Source: AC-32 sp963717475
GTDB taxonomy: Bacteria; Actinomycetota; Thermoleophilia; Gaiellales; Gaiellaceae
Length of the DNA: 64,000 nt
Assembly: GCA_963717475.1 (NCBI GenBank)
Contig: OY970337.1
Span: 868,001-932,000 of the forward strand
Direction: 5' to 3'
Numbering within the stretch: position 1 is the stretch's first letter; each line of letters begins with the position of its first letter. The notes under the pieces are model-generated. The model worked only from the letters and a program-made list of their open reading frames with translations. It was not told where the DNA came from and ran no database searches. Below are positions 33,016 to 41,335 of this stretch, one piece after another. A program made the position numbers and the translations under genes.

Positions 33016-35564
33016 GGCTCGATCAGCTCCTTCGCGGCGGCCAGCTCCGAGGCACGGCCGTCGAGCTCGCCGTTGAGCTTGCGGCGGCGGAGCTCCGTCA
33101 GGATCTCCCCCACACGCGGCGACTCGCCGAGACCGAGCTCGGCCAGGTCGGCGCCGCTCACCTCCAGCCGCACGTCGCGCAGGCGGTCGAAGTACGAATG
33201 CAGCGGCTCGACATCGGCGAGCGCGAGCGCGAACAGCGGCGCGTCGGGCGCGTACGGCTCCGCGGCGGCGACAACCTCGGCGGGCGCGGCGCCGTCCTGG
33301 AGGCGTTCGACCAGCTTCGGGCCGACCGTCACCGCTGCGGCGACCTGCTCCGCGTCGCGGCGCCGCACCTTCAGGCGCTGCAGCCAGTCGTAGACCTCGT
33401 CGGGCGGGAGCTTGCGCGCGAGTGCCGCGAGCCCGAGCCGCCAGGCGGGGATCTCCAGCCCGTAGCGGTCGCGCAGCTCGATCAGGCGCCGCAGCAGGGC
33501 CACGGCCTCGTCGTCGGCCGCGAGGTGCGGGTGGATCGCGCTCGCGGCGCCGAGGTCGGCCAGGCGCAGGATCGAGTGCTCGACGTCGCCCTCGGAGAGC
33601 AGCGCCTCGAGCTCGTCCCGGAGCCGCGCCGAGGAGAGGTCGCCGACGAGGCCCATCTCGATCGTCCCCCGCGCGAGCCGCACGGTGTGGTCGTCCATCC
33701 GGAAGCCGTAGCGGTTCTCGTAGCGGATCGCGCGGAAGATGCGGGTCGGGTCGTCGATGAACGAGAGGTTGTGGAGGACGCGGATCGTCTTCGCCTCGAC
33801 GTCGCGCCTGCCGCCGAAGGGATCGACGAGCCGGCCGAGGTCGGCGCCCTTGAGCGAGACGGCCATGGCGTTGATCGTGAAGTCGCGGCGGAAGAGGTCT
33901 TCGCGGATCGAGGCGTGCTCGACGGTCGGCAGCGCGGCCGGGGCATCGTAGAACTCGGTGCGCGCCGTGACCACGTCGACACGCTCCCCGTCGCCGTAGA
34001 GCACGACGGCGGTGCCGAACTTGTCGTGCGCGCGCACGCGGCCGCCGAGCGCGTCCGCCAGCGCCTGCGCCAGCGCGATCGCGTCGCCCTCGACCGCGAT
34101 GTCGACGTCGAAGCTGCGCTCTCCGAGCAGGATGTCGCGGACGGTCCCGCCCACGAGATAGACGCCCTCGTACGGCTCCGAGACGGCGGCCACCGTCTCG
34201 AAGACGCGCTGCAGGCGCTCGAGCCGCGCGAGCTCCTCGGTCAGCATCGGACCGGGCCGCTCGGGCGGAGCGGCGTGCGCGCCCAGTGCCCGGAGGACGT
34301 CGCTGCGCGTGACGACGCCTGCGATCCGGTCGCCTTCGAGCACCGCGACCCGCTCGTTGCCGGCGGCCAGCAGGCTCTGCAGCTCGCCCACGGGCGCGTC
34401 CGGGGCCGCGGTCGCTGCGCGTCCGCTCATCACCGCCTTCACCGGCGCGTGCGAGAGACCATGCGCCACGGCGCGGTCGAGGTCCTCGCGCGCGACGACG
34501 CCGACAAGACGGCCGTCCTCCGCGACCAGGATCCCGCTCTGCGCGTATCGCTGGCAGGAGACGAGCGCGCGGGCCACCGTCTCGTCCGGAGGGATCGTGC
34601 GCGCCGGGGTCGACATCAGCTCGCGTGCTGTCAGCGGCCGGCGCGCGGCAGACGAGAGCCCCTGCTCGAGGCGCACACGAGCGTCGGCGAGCGCCTCGCG
34701 CGAGATCGCCGACGCCGCCTGGGGATGGCCGCCGCCGCCGAGCAGCTCCGCGATCGCGCCCGCGTCGATCTCGTCGGTCCGGCTGCGCGCCACGCAGAAC
34801 ACGCGCCCGTCCATCTCGACCAGGAGCACGAGCGCCTTGCAGTCGGTCACGTCGACGACCTTGTGCGCGAGATTCGAGATCCCGTCGACGTAGCGGGGCC
34901 AGGCGACGGCCGCGACGAGCACCTCGACGCCGGCCACGTCGTGAGGCTCGAGGCCGTCCAGGATCGCAGCGAGCAGGTCACGCTCGTCGTCGCCCAGCGG
35001 CGCGTGCAGGAACTGGGCGAGCAGCTCCTGGCTCGCGCCGTGGCGCAGGCACCACGCGAGCGCCTCGGCGTCGCGCTGCGTCGCGCTCACGTAGGTCAGA
35101 GAGCCGGTGTCCTCGTGGATGCCGAGCGCGAAGACGGTCGCCTCGAGCGCCGTGACGGCGATTTCCCGCTCGGCCAGGATCCCGACCAGCGTCGTCGTGA
35201 GCGCCCCGTCCTCGGAGATGACGACGTGCTCGGGCGCGGCCCACTCCGGCGGGTCGCCCGCGTGGTGGTCGAAGACGACCTTCTCGACGCCCTCGTCGAG
35301 AGCGACCTGCTCGAGCTCGCCCAGGCGCGACGCATGGACGGTCTCCACGACGATCAGCCGGCGGATCGCGTCCGTCTCCAGCCGCGAGGCCTCGACCAGG
35401 TCGAGCTCGTCGGCGTGCAGCCGGTAGAACTCGCGCACGTTGCGGTTCAGCGAGCCGGACAGCGCCGCGACCGCGCCGGGGTAGAGCCGGCGCGCGGCCA
35501 GCATCGCCCCGAGGGCGTCGAAGTCCGTGTTCCCGTGGGTCGCGATGACGATTTCAGCGCGCAT
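33012..35564 (-). CDS. DHH/DHHA1-CBS-CBS-tRNA nucleotidyltransferase fusion (CCA- or A-adding enzyme)
   Basis: 850 residues. Residues 1-150 are a DHH domain with VVFDHHAGDPPEW (99-111) and THGNTDFDALG near 9; 215-305 is DHHA1 ending LLGGGGHPQAASA; 312-430 are two CBS motifs (LMSTPARTIPPDE; VMSGRAATAAP); 465-600 is a class II nucleotidyltransferase head with YLVGGTVRDILLG and FDVDIAVEGDAI; and the neck/tail follows (RIFRAIRYENRYGFRM). Such fusions are A-adding or CCA-adding enzymes in several bacteria, where the DHH part may be a nanoRNase or cyclic-dinucleotide-like hydrolase. The tRNA-Pro here lacks CCA. The gene is where ftsZ would precede pgeF. Confidence 0.9.
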   Translation of the reverse strand: MRAEIVIATHGNTDFDALGAMLAARRLYPGAVAALSGSLNRNVREFYRLHADELDLVEASRLETDAIRRLIVVETVHASRLGELEQVALDEGVEKVVFDHHAGDPPEWAAPEHVVISEDGALTTTLVGILAEREIAVTALEATVFALGIHEDTGSLTYVSATQRDAEALAWCLRHGASQELLAQFLHAPLGDDERDLLAAILDGLEPHDVAGVEVLVAAVAWPRYVDGISNLAHKVVDVTDCKALVLLVEMDGRVFCVARSRTDEIDAGAIAELLGGGGHPQAASAISREALADARVRLEQGLSSAARRPLTARELMSTPARTIPPDETVARALVSCQRYAQSGILVAEDGRLVGVVAREDLDRAVAHGLSHAPVKAVMSGRAATAAPDAPVGELQSLLAAGNERVAVLEGDRIAGVVTRSDVLRALGAHAAPPERPGPMLTEELARLERLQRVFETVAAVSEPYEGVYLVGGTVRDILLGERSFDVDIAVEGDAIALAQALADALGGRVRAHDKFGTAVVLYGDGERVDVVTARTEFYDAPAALPTVEHASIREDLFRRDFTINAMAVSLKGADLGRLVDPFGGRRDVEAKTIRVLHNLSFIDDPTRIFRAIRYENRYGFRMDDHTVRLARGTIEMGLVGDLSSARLRDELEALLSEGDVEHSILRLADLGAASAIHPHLAADDEAVALLRRLIELRDRYGLEIPAWRLGLAALARKLPPDEVYDWLQRLKVRRRDAEQVAAAVTVGPKLVERLQDGAAPAEVVAAAEPYAPDAPLFALALADVEPLHSYFDRLRDVRLEVSGADLAELGLGESPRVGEILTELRRRKLNGELDGRASELAAAKELIEP

Positions 35565-35650
35565 TCCGGCTCATTGTGCCTCCGGCTCACGCTTCCGCCC
35601 TTGCCGCCCGTGGTGACGGACGTCCTGGCGCAAGGTGCCTGCCCTGCCAC

Positions 35651-35668
35651 CCGTGGTTCAGACCACGG
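35651..35668. other. Perfect hairpin downstream of ridA
   Basis: CCGTGGT-TCAG-ACCACGG, 7-bp stem and 4-base loop, 14 bp after the ridA stop. There is no T run, so it is not a classic terminator; it may be an RNA stabiliser. Confidence 0.5.
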
Positions 35669-35681
35669 CCGCCGGGCTGCC

Positions 35682-36068
35682 CTAGGCGAGCGCGATCGCC
35701 TCGATCTCGACCTTCGCGCCCGACGGGAGCGCGGAGACCTCGACCGTCGCGCGCGCGGGCGGCCGGTCGCCCACGTGCCGCGCGTAGACCTCGTTCATCG
35801 CCGCGAAGTCGCCGAGATCGGCGAGGAAGACGGTCGTCTTGACCAGGCGGTCGAGACCGCTCCCGGCCTCCTCGAGGATCGCGCGCAGGTTGGCGAGCAC
35901 CTGCTCGGTCTGCTCCTCGATCGCGCCGCCGATCTCCGTGTCGCCCGGCTTCAGGCCCAGCTGGCCCGAGACGAACACGAGCCCGGCCGCCTTGATCGCC
36001 TGCGAGTACGGCGCACCCTGGAACGGCGCCGGCGCCGCCTCGGTCCGCACAACCTCTTTCTCGGTCAT
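35682..36068 (-). CDS. RidA-family (YjgF/YER057c) imine deaminase
   Basis: 128 residues. Motifs PFQGAPYSQAIKAAGLVFVSGQLG, TVFLADLGDFAAMNEVYARH and PPARATVEVSALPSGAKVEIEAIA give the full YjgF fold, with the active-site Arg in PPARATVEV. RidA hydrolyses reactive enamines and imines. The start overlaps the HisB-like stop by one base (TGATG), so the two are coupled. No serine/threonine dehydratase is nearby. Confidence 0.9.
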   Translation of the reverse strand: MTEKEVVRTEAAPAPFQGAPYSQAIKAAGLVFVSGQLGLKPGDTEIGGAIEEQTEQVLANLRAILEEAGSGLDRLVKTTVFLADLGDFAAMNEVYARHVGDRPPARATVEVSALPSGAKVEIEAIALA

Positions 36069-36589
36069 CAGTCTCCCGTCCGTCGTTGCCTGCAGCTCTG
36101 CGCCAGGGCCACGCCCAGCGCCTTGAAGATCGCCTCGAGCACGTGCTCGGGCTCTGCGCCCTCGATCAGCCGAACGTGGAGCGTCAGCCCGGCTCCTTCG
36201 GCGAGCTCATGGAGGAAGGTCGCGACCATGTCGCTCGCGAGCCCGGCGACGCGCGCGTCGCTGAGGTCGATGTTCGAGACCACGAGCGGCCGGCCCGAAG
36301 CCTCGACCGTGACGTGGGCGAGCGCCTCGTCCGCGGGCACGACGGCCGAGCCGTGACGGCGGCAGCCCTCGACTCGCAACGCTTCGTGCAGCGCCTGCCC
36401 GAGTGCCCGCCCGGCCGCCGCGATCTCGGCCTCCGCCTCGCCCGGGGCGACCTCCAGCGACACGTCGAAGGACGCGTACTGGGCGAGCAGCGCGACGACG
36501 TGGTCGAGGACGGGGACGCCGGTCGAGACCTGTGCCTCTCCCGCGCCGTTGACGTCGACGCGCGCCTGCACCTGGCCGGCCCGGGCCAC
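36068..36589 (-). CDS. HisB-like (imidazoleglycerol-phosphate dehydratase family) protein lacking metal-ligand motif
   Basis: 173 residues from GTG 36589; three bases beyond lies the murA stop. Clear IGPD relatives: STGVPVLDHVVALLAQY at the start, DEALAHVTVEASGRPLVVSN in the middle and AEGAGLTLHVRLIEGAEPEH near the end. The catalytic HHxxED motif after the fourth strand reads EAEIAAAG here, and the second HH near the end is EH. The manganese-binding sites should therefore be broken. No other his gene is in the window. Probably a pseudoenzyme or a paralogue with a new function. Confidence 0.75.
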   Translation of the reverse strand: MARAGQVQARVDVNGAGEAQVSTGVPVLDHVVALLAQYASFDVSLEVAPGEAEAEIAAAGRALGQALHEALRVEGCRRHGSAVVPADEALAHVTVEASGRPLVVSNIDLSDARVAGLASDMVATFLHELAEGAGLTLHVRLIEGAEPEHVLEAIFKALGVALAQSCRQRRTGD

Positions 36590-36591
36590 CG

Positions 36592-37902
36592 CTAAGACTC
36601 GACTCGCTCGATCCGGGCGCCGAGCGCGCGGAGGCGCTCGTCGATCCGCTCGTAGCCGCGGTCGATCTCCGTGATGTTCCCGATCGTCGACGTGCCCTCG
36701 GCGCAGAGCGCGGCGAGCAGCATCGCCATCCCGGCGCGGATGTCGGGGCTCGACATCTGCTGCCCGTAGAGGCGCGTCGGGCCCGTCACGACCGCGCGGT
36801 GGGGGTCGCAGAGGATGATCCGCGCGCCCATCGAGACGAGCTTGTCGACGAAGAACAGTCGGCTCTCGAACATCTTCTCGAAGATCAGCACCGTCCCCCG
36901 CGCCTGCGTCGCGACGGTGATCGCGATCGAGGTCAGGTCGGCGGGGAACGCCGGCCAGGGCCCGTCCTCGAGCTTCGGGATCTGGCCGCCGAGGTCGTCT
37001 CGGACCACCAGCTCCTGTCCGGGCGGGACGCGGATGCTCGTGCCGTCGACCTCCGCGTGCACCCCGAGCCGCTCGAAGGTCGGGAGCACACCGACCAGGT
37101 CCTTCGGCTCGACGTCGTCGATCGTGATGTCGCCGCCGGTGACCGCCGCGAGGCCGATGAAGCTGCCGACCTCGATGTGCTCCGGTCCGATGCGCCACTC
37201 GCCGCCGGAGAGCGACTCGACGCCGCGCACCCGCAGCACGTTCGACTCGATCCCCTCGATCTCGGCGCCGAGCGAGACGAGGAAGCGGCAGAGGTCCTGG
37301 ATGTGCGGCTCGCAGGCCGCGTTGCCGATCACGGTCTCGCCCGGCGTGAGCGAGGCGGCCATGACCGTGTTCTCGGTGGCCATCACGCTGGCCTCGTCGA
37401 GGAAGATGTGCTTGCCGCGGAGGCCCGAGGTGCGCAGCTCGTAGCGGTCGCCGACGTCGATCTCTGCGCCGAGCTCGACGAACGCGTGGATGTGCGGGTC
37501 GAGGCGCCTGCGGCCGATCACGTCGCCTCCGGGCGGGGGCACGCTGGCGCGGCCGTAGCGCGCGAGCAGCGGGCCGGCGAGCAGGAACGACGCCCGGATC
37601 CGGCTCGCGAGCAGCGGGTCGAGCTCCTGCGACGCAAGCTCCGGAGCGTGCACGTGCACCTCGTGCTCACCCGCCCAGTCGACGTCGCCGCCGAGCTGCG
37701 CGATCAGCGCCATCATCGTCTCCACGTCGCGGATCCGCGGCACGTTGTGCAGCACGACCGGCTCGCTCGTCAGCAGGCAGGCCGCGAGAATCGGCAGCGC
37801 TCCGTTCTTGTTCCCGGTCGTCTGCACCCGTCCGCTCAGCGGCTCGCCGCCCTGGATCACGAAGGACTCGGCGAGCGAGTCTCTGATGAGGGCCTGGGCC
37901 AT
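36592..37902 (-). CDS. murA: UDP-N-acetylglucosamine 1-carboxyvinyltransferase
   Basis: 436 residues. Start SFVIQGGEPLSGRVQTTGNKNG, catalytic loop VPPPGGDVIGRRRLDPHI (residues 121-138), LPTFERLGVHAEVDG, and the end EIDRGYERIDERLRALGA. MurA transfers enolpyruvate to UDP-GlcNAc, the first peptidoglycan step. The catalytic Cys of E. coli (C115) is Asp127 here, as in mycobacterial MurA, which is intrinsically fosfomycin-insensitive. Divergent from an HD-domain gene with 23 bp between starts. Confidence 0.95.
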   Translation of the reverse strand: MAQALIRDSLAESFVIQGGEPLSGRVQTTGNKNGALPILAACLLTSEPVVLHNVPRIRDVETMMALIAQLGGDVDWAGEHEVHVHAPELASQELDPLLASRIRASFLLAGPLLARYGRASVPPPGGDVIGRRRLDPHIHAFVELGAEIDVGDRYELRTSGLRGKHIFLDEASVMATENTVMAASLTPGETVIGNAACEPHIQDLCRFLVSLGAEIEGIESNVLRVRGVESLSGGEWRIGPEHIEVGSFIGLAAVTGGDITIDDVEPKDLVGVLPTFERLGVHAEVDGTSIRVPPGQELVVRDDLGGQIPKLEDGPWPAFPADLTSIAITVATQARGTVLIFEKMFESRLFFVDKLVSMGARIILCDPHRAVVTGPTRLYGQQMSSPDIRAGMAMLLAALCAEGTSTIGNITEIDRGYERIDERLRALGARIERVES

Positions 37903-37925
37903 CGGGCGGCTATCCTAGCGCCGCT

Positions 37926-38492
37926 TTGGAGCCGACTCGCGAGCGCGCCTGGGAGACCCTGACGCGGTACACGAAGAGCGAGGCGCTGCTGCGCCACGCG
38001 CTCGCCGTGGAGGCCGCGGTCGGCGCCTATGCGATCCGGTTCGGCGAGGACGAGCAGCTCTGGCGATCGACCGCGCTTTTGCACGACTTCGACTACGAGA
38101 TGCATCCGACGCTCGACAAGCACCCGCAGGACGGCGCGCCGATCCTGCGCGACGAAGGGTGGCCGGAAGAGGTCGTCGAGGGCGTGCTCTCGCACGCGTC
38201 GCACCTCGAGCTTCCCCGCGACACGCCGCTGAAGAAGACGCTCTTCGCCTGTGACGAGCTCTGCGGCTTCATCCACGCCTGCGGCCTCGTGCGGCCGGAC
38301 GGGATCGACACGCTCGAGCCGCGGTCGGTCAAGAAGAAGCTGAAGCAGGCGTCGTTCGCTGCGGGCGTGAACCGGGACGACGTCTACGAGGGCGCGGAGG
38401 AGCTCGGCGTCGAGCTCGACCAACACATCGCGTTCGTGATCGACGCAATGCGCCCGATCGCCGGCGAGCTCGGGCTACAACGCAGCCAGTAG
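37926..38492 (+). CDS. HD-domain hydrolase
   Basis: 188 residues from TTG 37926. Metal motif H...HD...D: RHALAVEAAVG supplies the first His, TALLHDFDYEMHP the HD pair (near 50), and VLSHASHL a later His. Members with KHPQDGAPILRDEGWPEEV are small single-domain phosphohydrolases of unknown substrate. GVNRDDVYEGAEELGVELD ends it. The last 18 bp overlap the convergent aminotransferase gene. Confidence 0.82.
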   Translation: MEPTRERAWETLTRYTKSEALLRHALAVEAAVGAYAIRFGEDEQLWRSTALLHDFDYEMHPTLDKHPQDGAPILRDEGWPEEVVEGVLSHASHLELPRDTPLKKTLFACDELCGFIHACGLVRPDGIDTLEPRSVKKKLKQASFAAGVNRDDVYEGAEELGVELDQHIAFVIDAMRPIAGELGLQRSQ

Positions 38493-39552
38493 CCGCTGCA
38501 GGTCGTCCTCGCTCGTCCACCAGCCGCAGGACACGCGGATCAGGCCCTGGCCGGGGATGTCGCGGACGACGACGCCCTGGGCGTAGAGGCGCTTCACGAG
38601 CTCCGCTGAATCCTCCTCGACGCGGAAGGTGACGAGCGTCGCCGGCTCGCCCGCAGTGACCACCTCGGCGCGCTCGGCCAGCTGCACGCGGCACTGGGCG
38701 GTTGTCTTCGCGGCGTGTTCGAAGGCCCAGTCGGGCCGGCTGTCCAGCGCCGCCGCGAGCCCGGCCAGCGCGGCAGGGGGCGTCCAACCCGGGTCGAAGC
38801 GGCCGGCGCCTGGGCGCAGCTCGAAGCCGCCCTCCTCGTCGTGGCTCGGCCTGAGCGAAGTAGCTGGGAGCGGTCAGCGGTAGTGAATCCGGGTCCGCGA
38901 GCGTGAGACCGCCCATCGAGTCCGGGCCGCAGAGCCACTTCTGGCAGGAGAACGCGTAGTAGTCGAACCCTGAGGCGTCGACGGGGATCGCCCCCACGGA
39001 CTGCGCGCCGTCGATCAGGACCGGTAGGCCGGTGGCCTCCTTCAGCTCGGCGACCGGGAAGCGGTTGCCGCTCATCCAGCAGACGTGCGAGAGGGCGAGG
39101 AGGCGCGTTCGCGGCGTGACCTCGGCGACAAGCGCGTCGAGCGCCTGATCGGGCGGAAGCTCGCGGACCCGCGCCACGCGGAGGCGGACCTGCGAGACGG
39201 CGAGCGCCCCGAGGAGGCCGAAGTGCTCGCCGTCCGTCGTCACGACTTCGTCGTCGGGGCCGAGCCCGAGGCCCGCGACGACCATGTTGCAGCCGTTGGT
39301 CGTCGAGGTGGCGAGCGAGAGGTTCTCCGGGGCGACGTTCACGAAGGCGGCGAGCTTCACGCGCACCTCGTCGCGGAGCGCGAGAGCGGCCTCGAAGTAC
39401 GCATGGCCGCCGCGGCCCTGCTCGAGGTCGATGCGCCCCTGCGCGGCCATCGCCTCGGCCGTCGCGCCCGAGAGCGGGCCGTTCGTGCCCGCGTTCAGGT
39501 ACGCGAATCGTTCGAGCACCGGGAACTGCGCGCGCGCCTCCTCGAAGGTCAC
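38475..39552 (-). CDS. Class V PLP aminotransferase/cysteine desulfurase-like protein, apparent frameshift
   Basis: GTG 39552 overlaps the EEP stop (GTGA). The first frame starts FEEARAQFPVLERFAYLNAG and has LIDGAQSVGAIPVDASGFDYYAFSCQKWLCGP with the PLP Lys; after PSYFAQAE an extra C (near 38844) shifts the frame, and removing it gives HDEEGGFELRPGAGRFDPGW and the normal C-terminus ending SCGWWTSEDDLQRLLAAL. Restored length is 358 residues. The family includes isopenicillin-N epimerase-like and selenocysteine lyase-like enzymes. Without frameshift repair the enzyme would lack its C-terminal domain. Confidence 0.78.
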
Positions 39553-40341
39553 TCGATCGTCCTCTCGACCGGCGCGTGGTCGGAGAGCAGACTGCCGTTC
39601 AGGCGGCGGCGCTCCTCGGGCCAGGGTTCGGCTGGTGTCGTCTTTGCCCCGCGGACGAGGATCTGGTCGATCCAGGGGATCGCCTCGTCGAAGCCCCACT
39701 CGAGCCCCGCCAGCGCCTGCAAGGCGGTCGAGCTCTCGCGGCGGACGTTGAGGTCGCCGGCGAGCACGAGCACGTCGCCACGGCTCCGCGAACGCGTCGG
39801 CGAAGGCGGCCGCCCGCAGGACCTCCGCGTCCTTGCAGCGCAGGTCGCGCACGCTCGACACGTGCGTGTTCGCGACGGTCACGGACCGGCCTCCCACCTC
39901 GAAGCGGACAGCCTGACAGACGCGGCGCTCTTTCCCCCAGGCCAGGCGGGCGCGCCGGTCGAGCGCGAGGCGGCCCCCCTGCAGGCGCCGGAAGTCGCGC
40001 GGGTTGAGGACGATCGTGTCGCTCCCGAGAGGCCGTAACGCGCGGCCCAGCAGAATCGCGTTCGCCTGCCCCGTGATGGCCGAGCGGAGAAGGCCCGAGT
40101 GGAGCCCGGTGAGCGCGCGGCCTAGCTCCAGGCTGACCCGCGGCGGCCGCGCGGCGACCGCTCCGAAGGCGCGCATCCCGCTCCACGCCTCGAGCCGCGC
40201 AAGCGACCAGACAGGGAGCTCCTGCAGGCAGACGACGTCCGGGCCGTCCTCGGTGACCAGCCGGACCATTTCCTCGAGGAACGCTCGGCGCCCCGGGGGC
40301 ACCGCGTTGCCGTGGAAGACGTTCCAGGTGCGGATCAGCAC
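39549..40341 (-). CDS. Endonuclease/exonuclease/phosphatase family protein, apparent frameshift
   Basis: GTG 40341: LIRTWNVFHGNAVPPG is the family start (the metal-binding Asn), followed by VVCLQELPVWSLARL with the catalytic Glu and VANTHVSS. An extra base at 39780 divides it; skipping it yields GDVLVLAGDLNVRRESS, then WIDQILVRGAK and LLSDHAPVERTIE with the SDH. Restored length is 263 residues. Likely a Mg-dependent phosphodiesterase; substrate unknown. It overlaps the aminotransferase start, suggesting a unit. Confidence 0.78.
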
Positions 40342-40366
40342 GGCGCTCTACTCTAGGCTGGGGTGC

Positions 40367-40678
40367 GTGTTCCGGCGCGGACGCTTCGCCGATGTGGTCT
40401 CGCGGCAGCTCGATCTATTCGAAAAGGAGTCGGCTGCGCTGATCCTCGCGTGCGTGGAGGCGGAGGCCGCATACGACCAGGCCGAGCGCGACGAGGCCGA
40501 GGAGCGCTTCGGCGACTACCAGGAGCTCGTGGAAACGGGCACGGAGGAGCTCGCGAGCCTGCGCGACCACTTCGCCGCGACGCTCGACGAGGCCGCCGGG
40601 GAGCAGTACGAAACGGAGTTCAACCGGGCGGTGCACAAGCGCTTCCCACGCTTCGCCCTCGAGATCGAGAACACCTGA
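40367..40678 (+). CDS. Small helical acidic hypothetical protein
   Basis: 103 residues from GTG 40367, starting VFRRGRFADVVSRQLDLFEK. It is almost entirely Ala/Glu/Arg helix with no Cys, Gly turns or membrane segments. LEIENT ends it. The reading has normal codon bias for this genome. A terminator follows 20 bp later. The upstream gene is divergent, 25 bp away, so a shared promoter region is likely. No family recognised. Confidence 0.6.
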   Translation: MFRRGRFADVVSRQLDLFEKESAALILACVEAEAAYDQAERDEAEERFGDYQELVETGTEELASLRDHFAATLDEAAGEQYETEFNRAVHKRFPRFALEIENT

Positions 40679-40697
40679 CCGCCTCCACCGGGGCATA

Positions 40698-40719
40698 CCC
40701 CCACCCTGGGTGGGGTTTT
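40698..40719 (+). terminator. Rho-independent terminator after the small helical gene
   Basis: CCCCACC-CTG-GGTGGGG-TTTTC: 7-bp GC stem, three-base loop, four-T tail, 20-40 bp after the stop at 40678. Confidence 0.8.
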
Positions 40720-40855
40720 CAGCCCGCCTCCCTCGCGGTCGACGGTACCGCCGAAACTCGCACGGGTGGGTGACGCGGCTGCGCCGTGTTCGTAACGATT
40801 TCTCCACGACGGCGCCGCGACTGCAGCCGCAGCGCCGGGCCGGGACGGAACCAAC

Positions 40856-41335
40856 CTAGAGCCCGGCCGCGAAGCCGCCGATGATCGCCCCGTACGCGGC
40901 GTGCGCCAGGATGTTCACGATCGCCGTGCGTCGCCCGTAGTTGGCGAGCAGGAAGCCCGGCGGCTCGAGGATGGGCGTCTCCTCGGCGTCGCTCCACGGC
41001 GTGCCCATGTGCGGATGCACAGCGGGGAGGATCGCATTGACGAGCGCACCGCCGGCGAACAGGGCGTGCACGACCCCGAGCACGGCGCCGAAGCCCCAGC
41101 CGGCCTGGCCCTCGGCCCGGAAGACCGCGTAGTACACGAGCGAGAACAGCAGGCCGTTGAAGAAATGGACGACGTAGCCGATCGCGCTGGCCCGGCTGCG
41201 GCTCTCGCTGAACATCGTCCCGAGCAGCAGCGGAATGTCCATCCGCGTCCAGCCCGCGGCCTGCGAGATCCGCAGGGCGCTCGTCAGCACGATCGTCCCG
41301 ACCACCGCCCCGGCGAGCGTTCCCCAGAGCGTCAT
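40856..41335 (-). CDS. Four-helix membrane protein, function unknown
   Basis: 159 residues from ATG 41335, overlapping the GH15 stop (ATGA). Hydrophobic segments at about 4-22, 50-72, 80-102 and 135-157 (AGAVVGTIVLTSALRI; GYVVHFFNGLLFSLVYY; GAVLGVVHALFAGGALVNA; AIVNILAHAAYGAIIGGFAA). The frame continues upstream for several kb as noise. Function unknown; it may be in one unit with the glucanase gene. Confidence 0.7.
   Translation of the reverse strand: MTLWGTLAGAVVGTIVLTSALRISQAAGWTRMDIPLLLGTMFSESRSRASAIGYVVHFFNGLLFSLVYYAVFRAEGQAGWGFGAVLGVVHALFAGGALVNAILPAVHPHMGTPWSDAEETPILEPPGFLLANYGRRTAIVNILAHAAYGAIIGGFAAGL

Noticed and set aside
33198..36356. A 1052-codon plus-strand frame antisense to the tRNA nucleotidyltransferase, ridA and hisB-like genes
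   Set aside because: Composition is Arg/Ala/Val/Glu-rich with no domain, and high-GC DNA gives long antisense frames. The opposite strand encodes recognisable families throughout.
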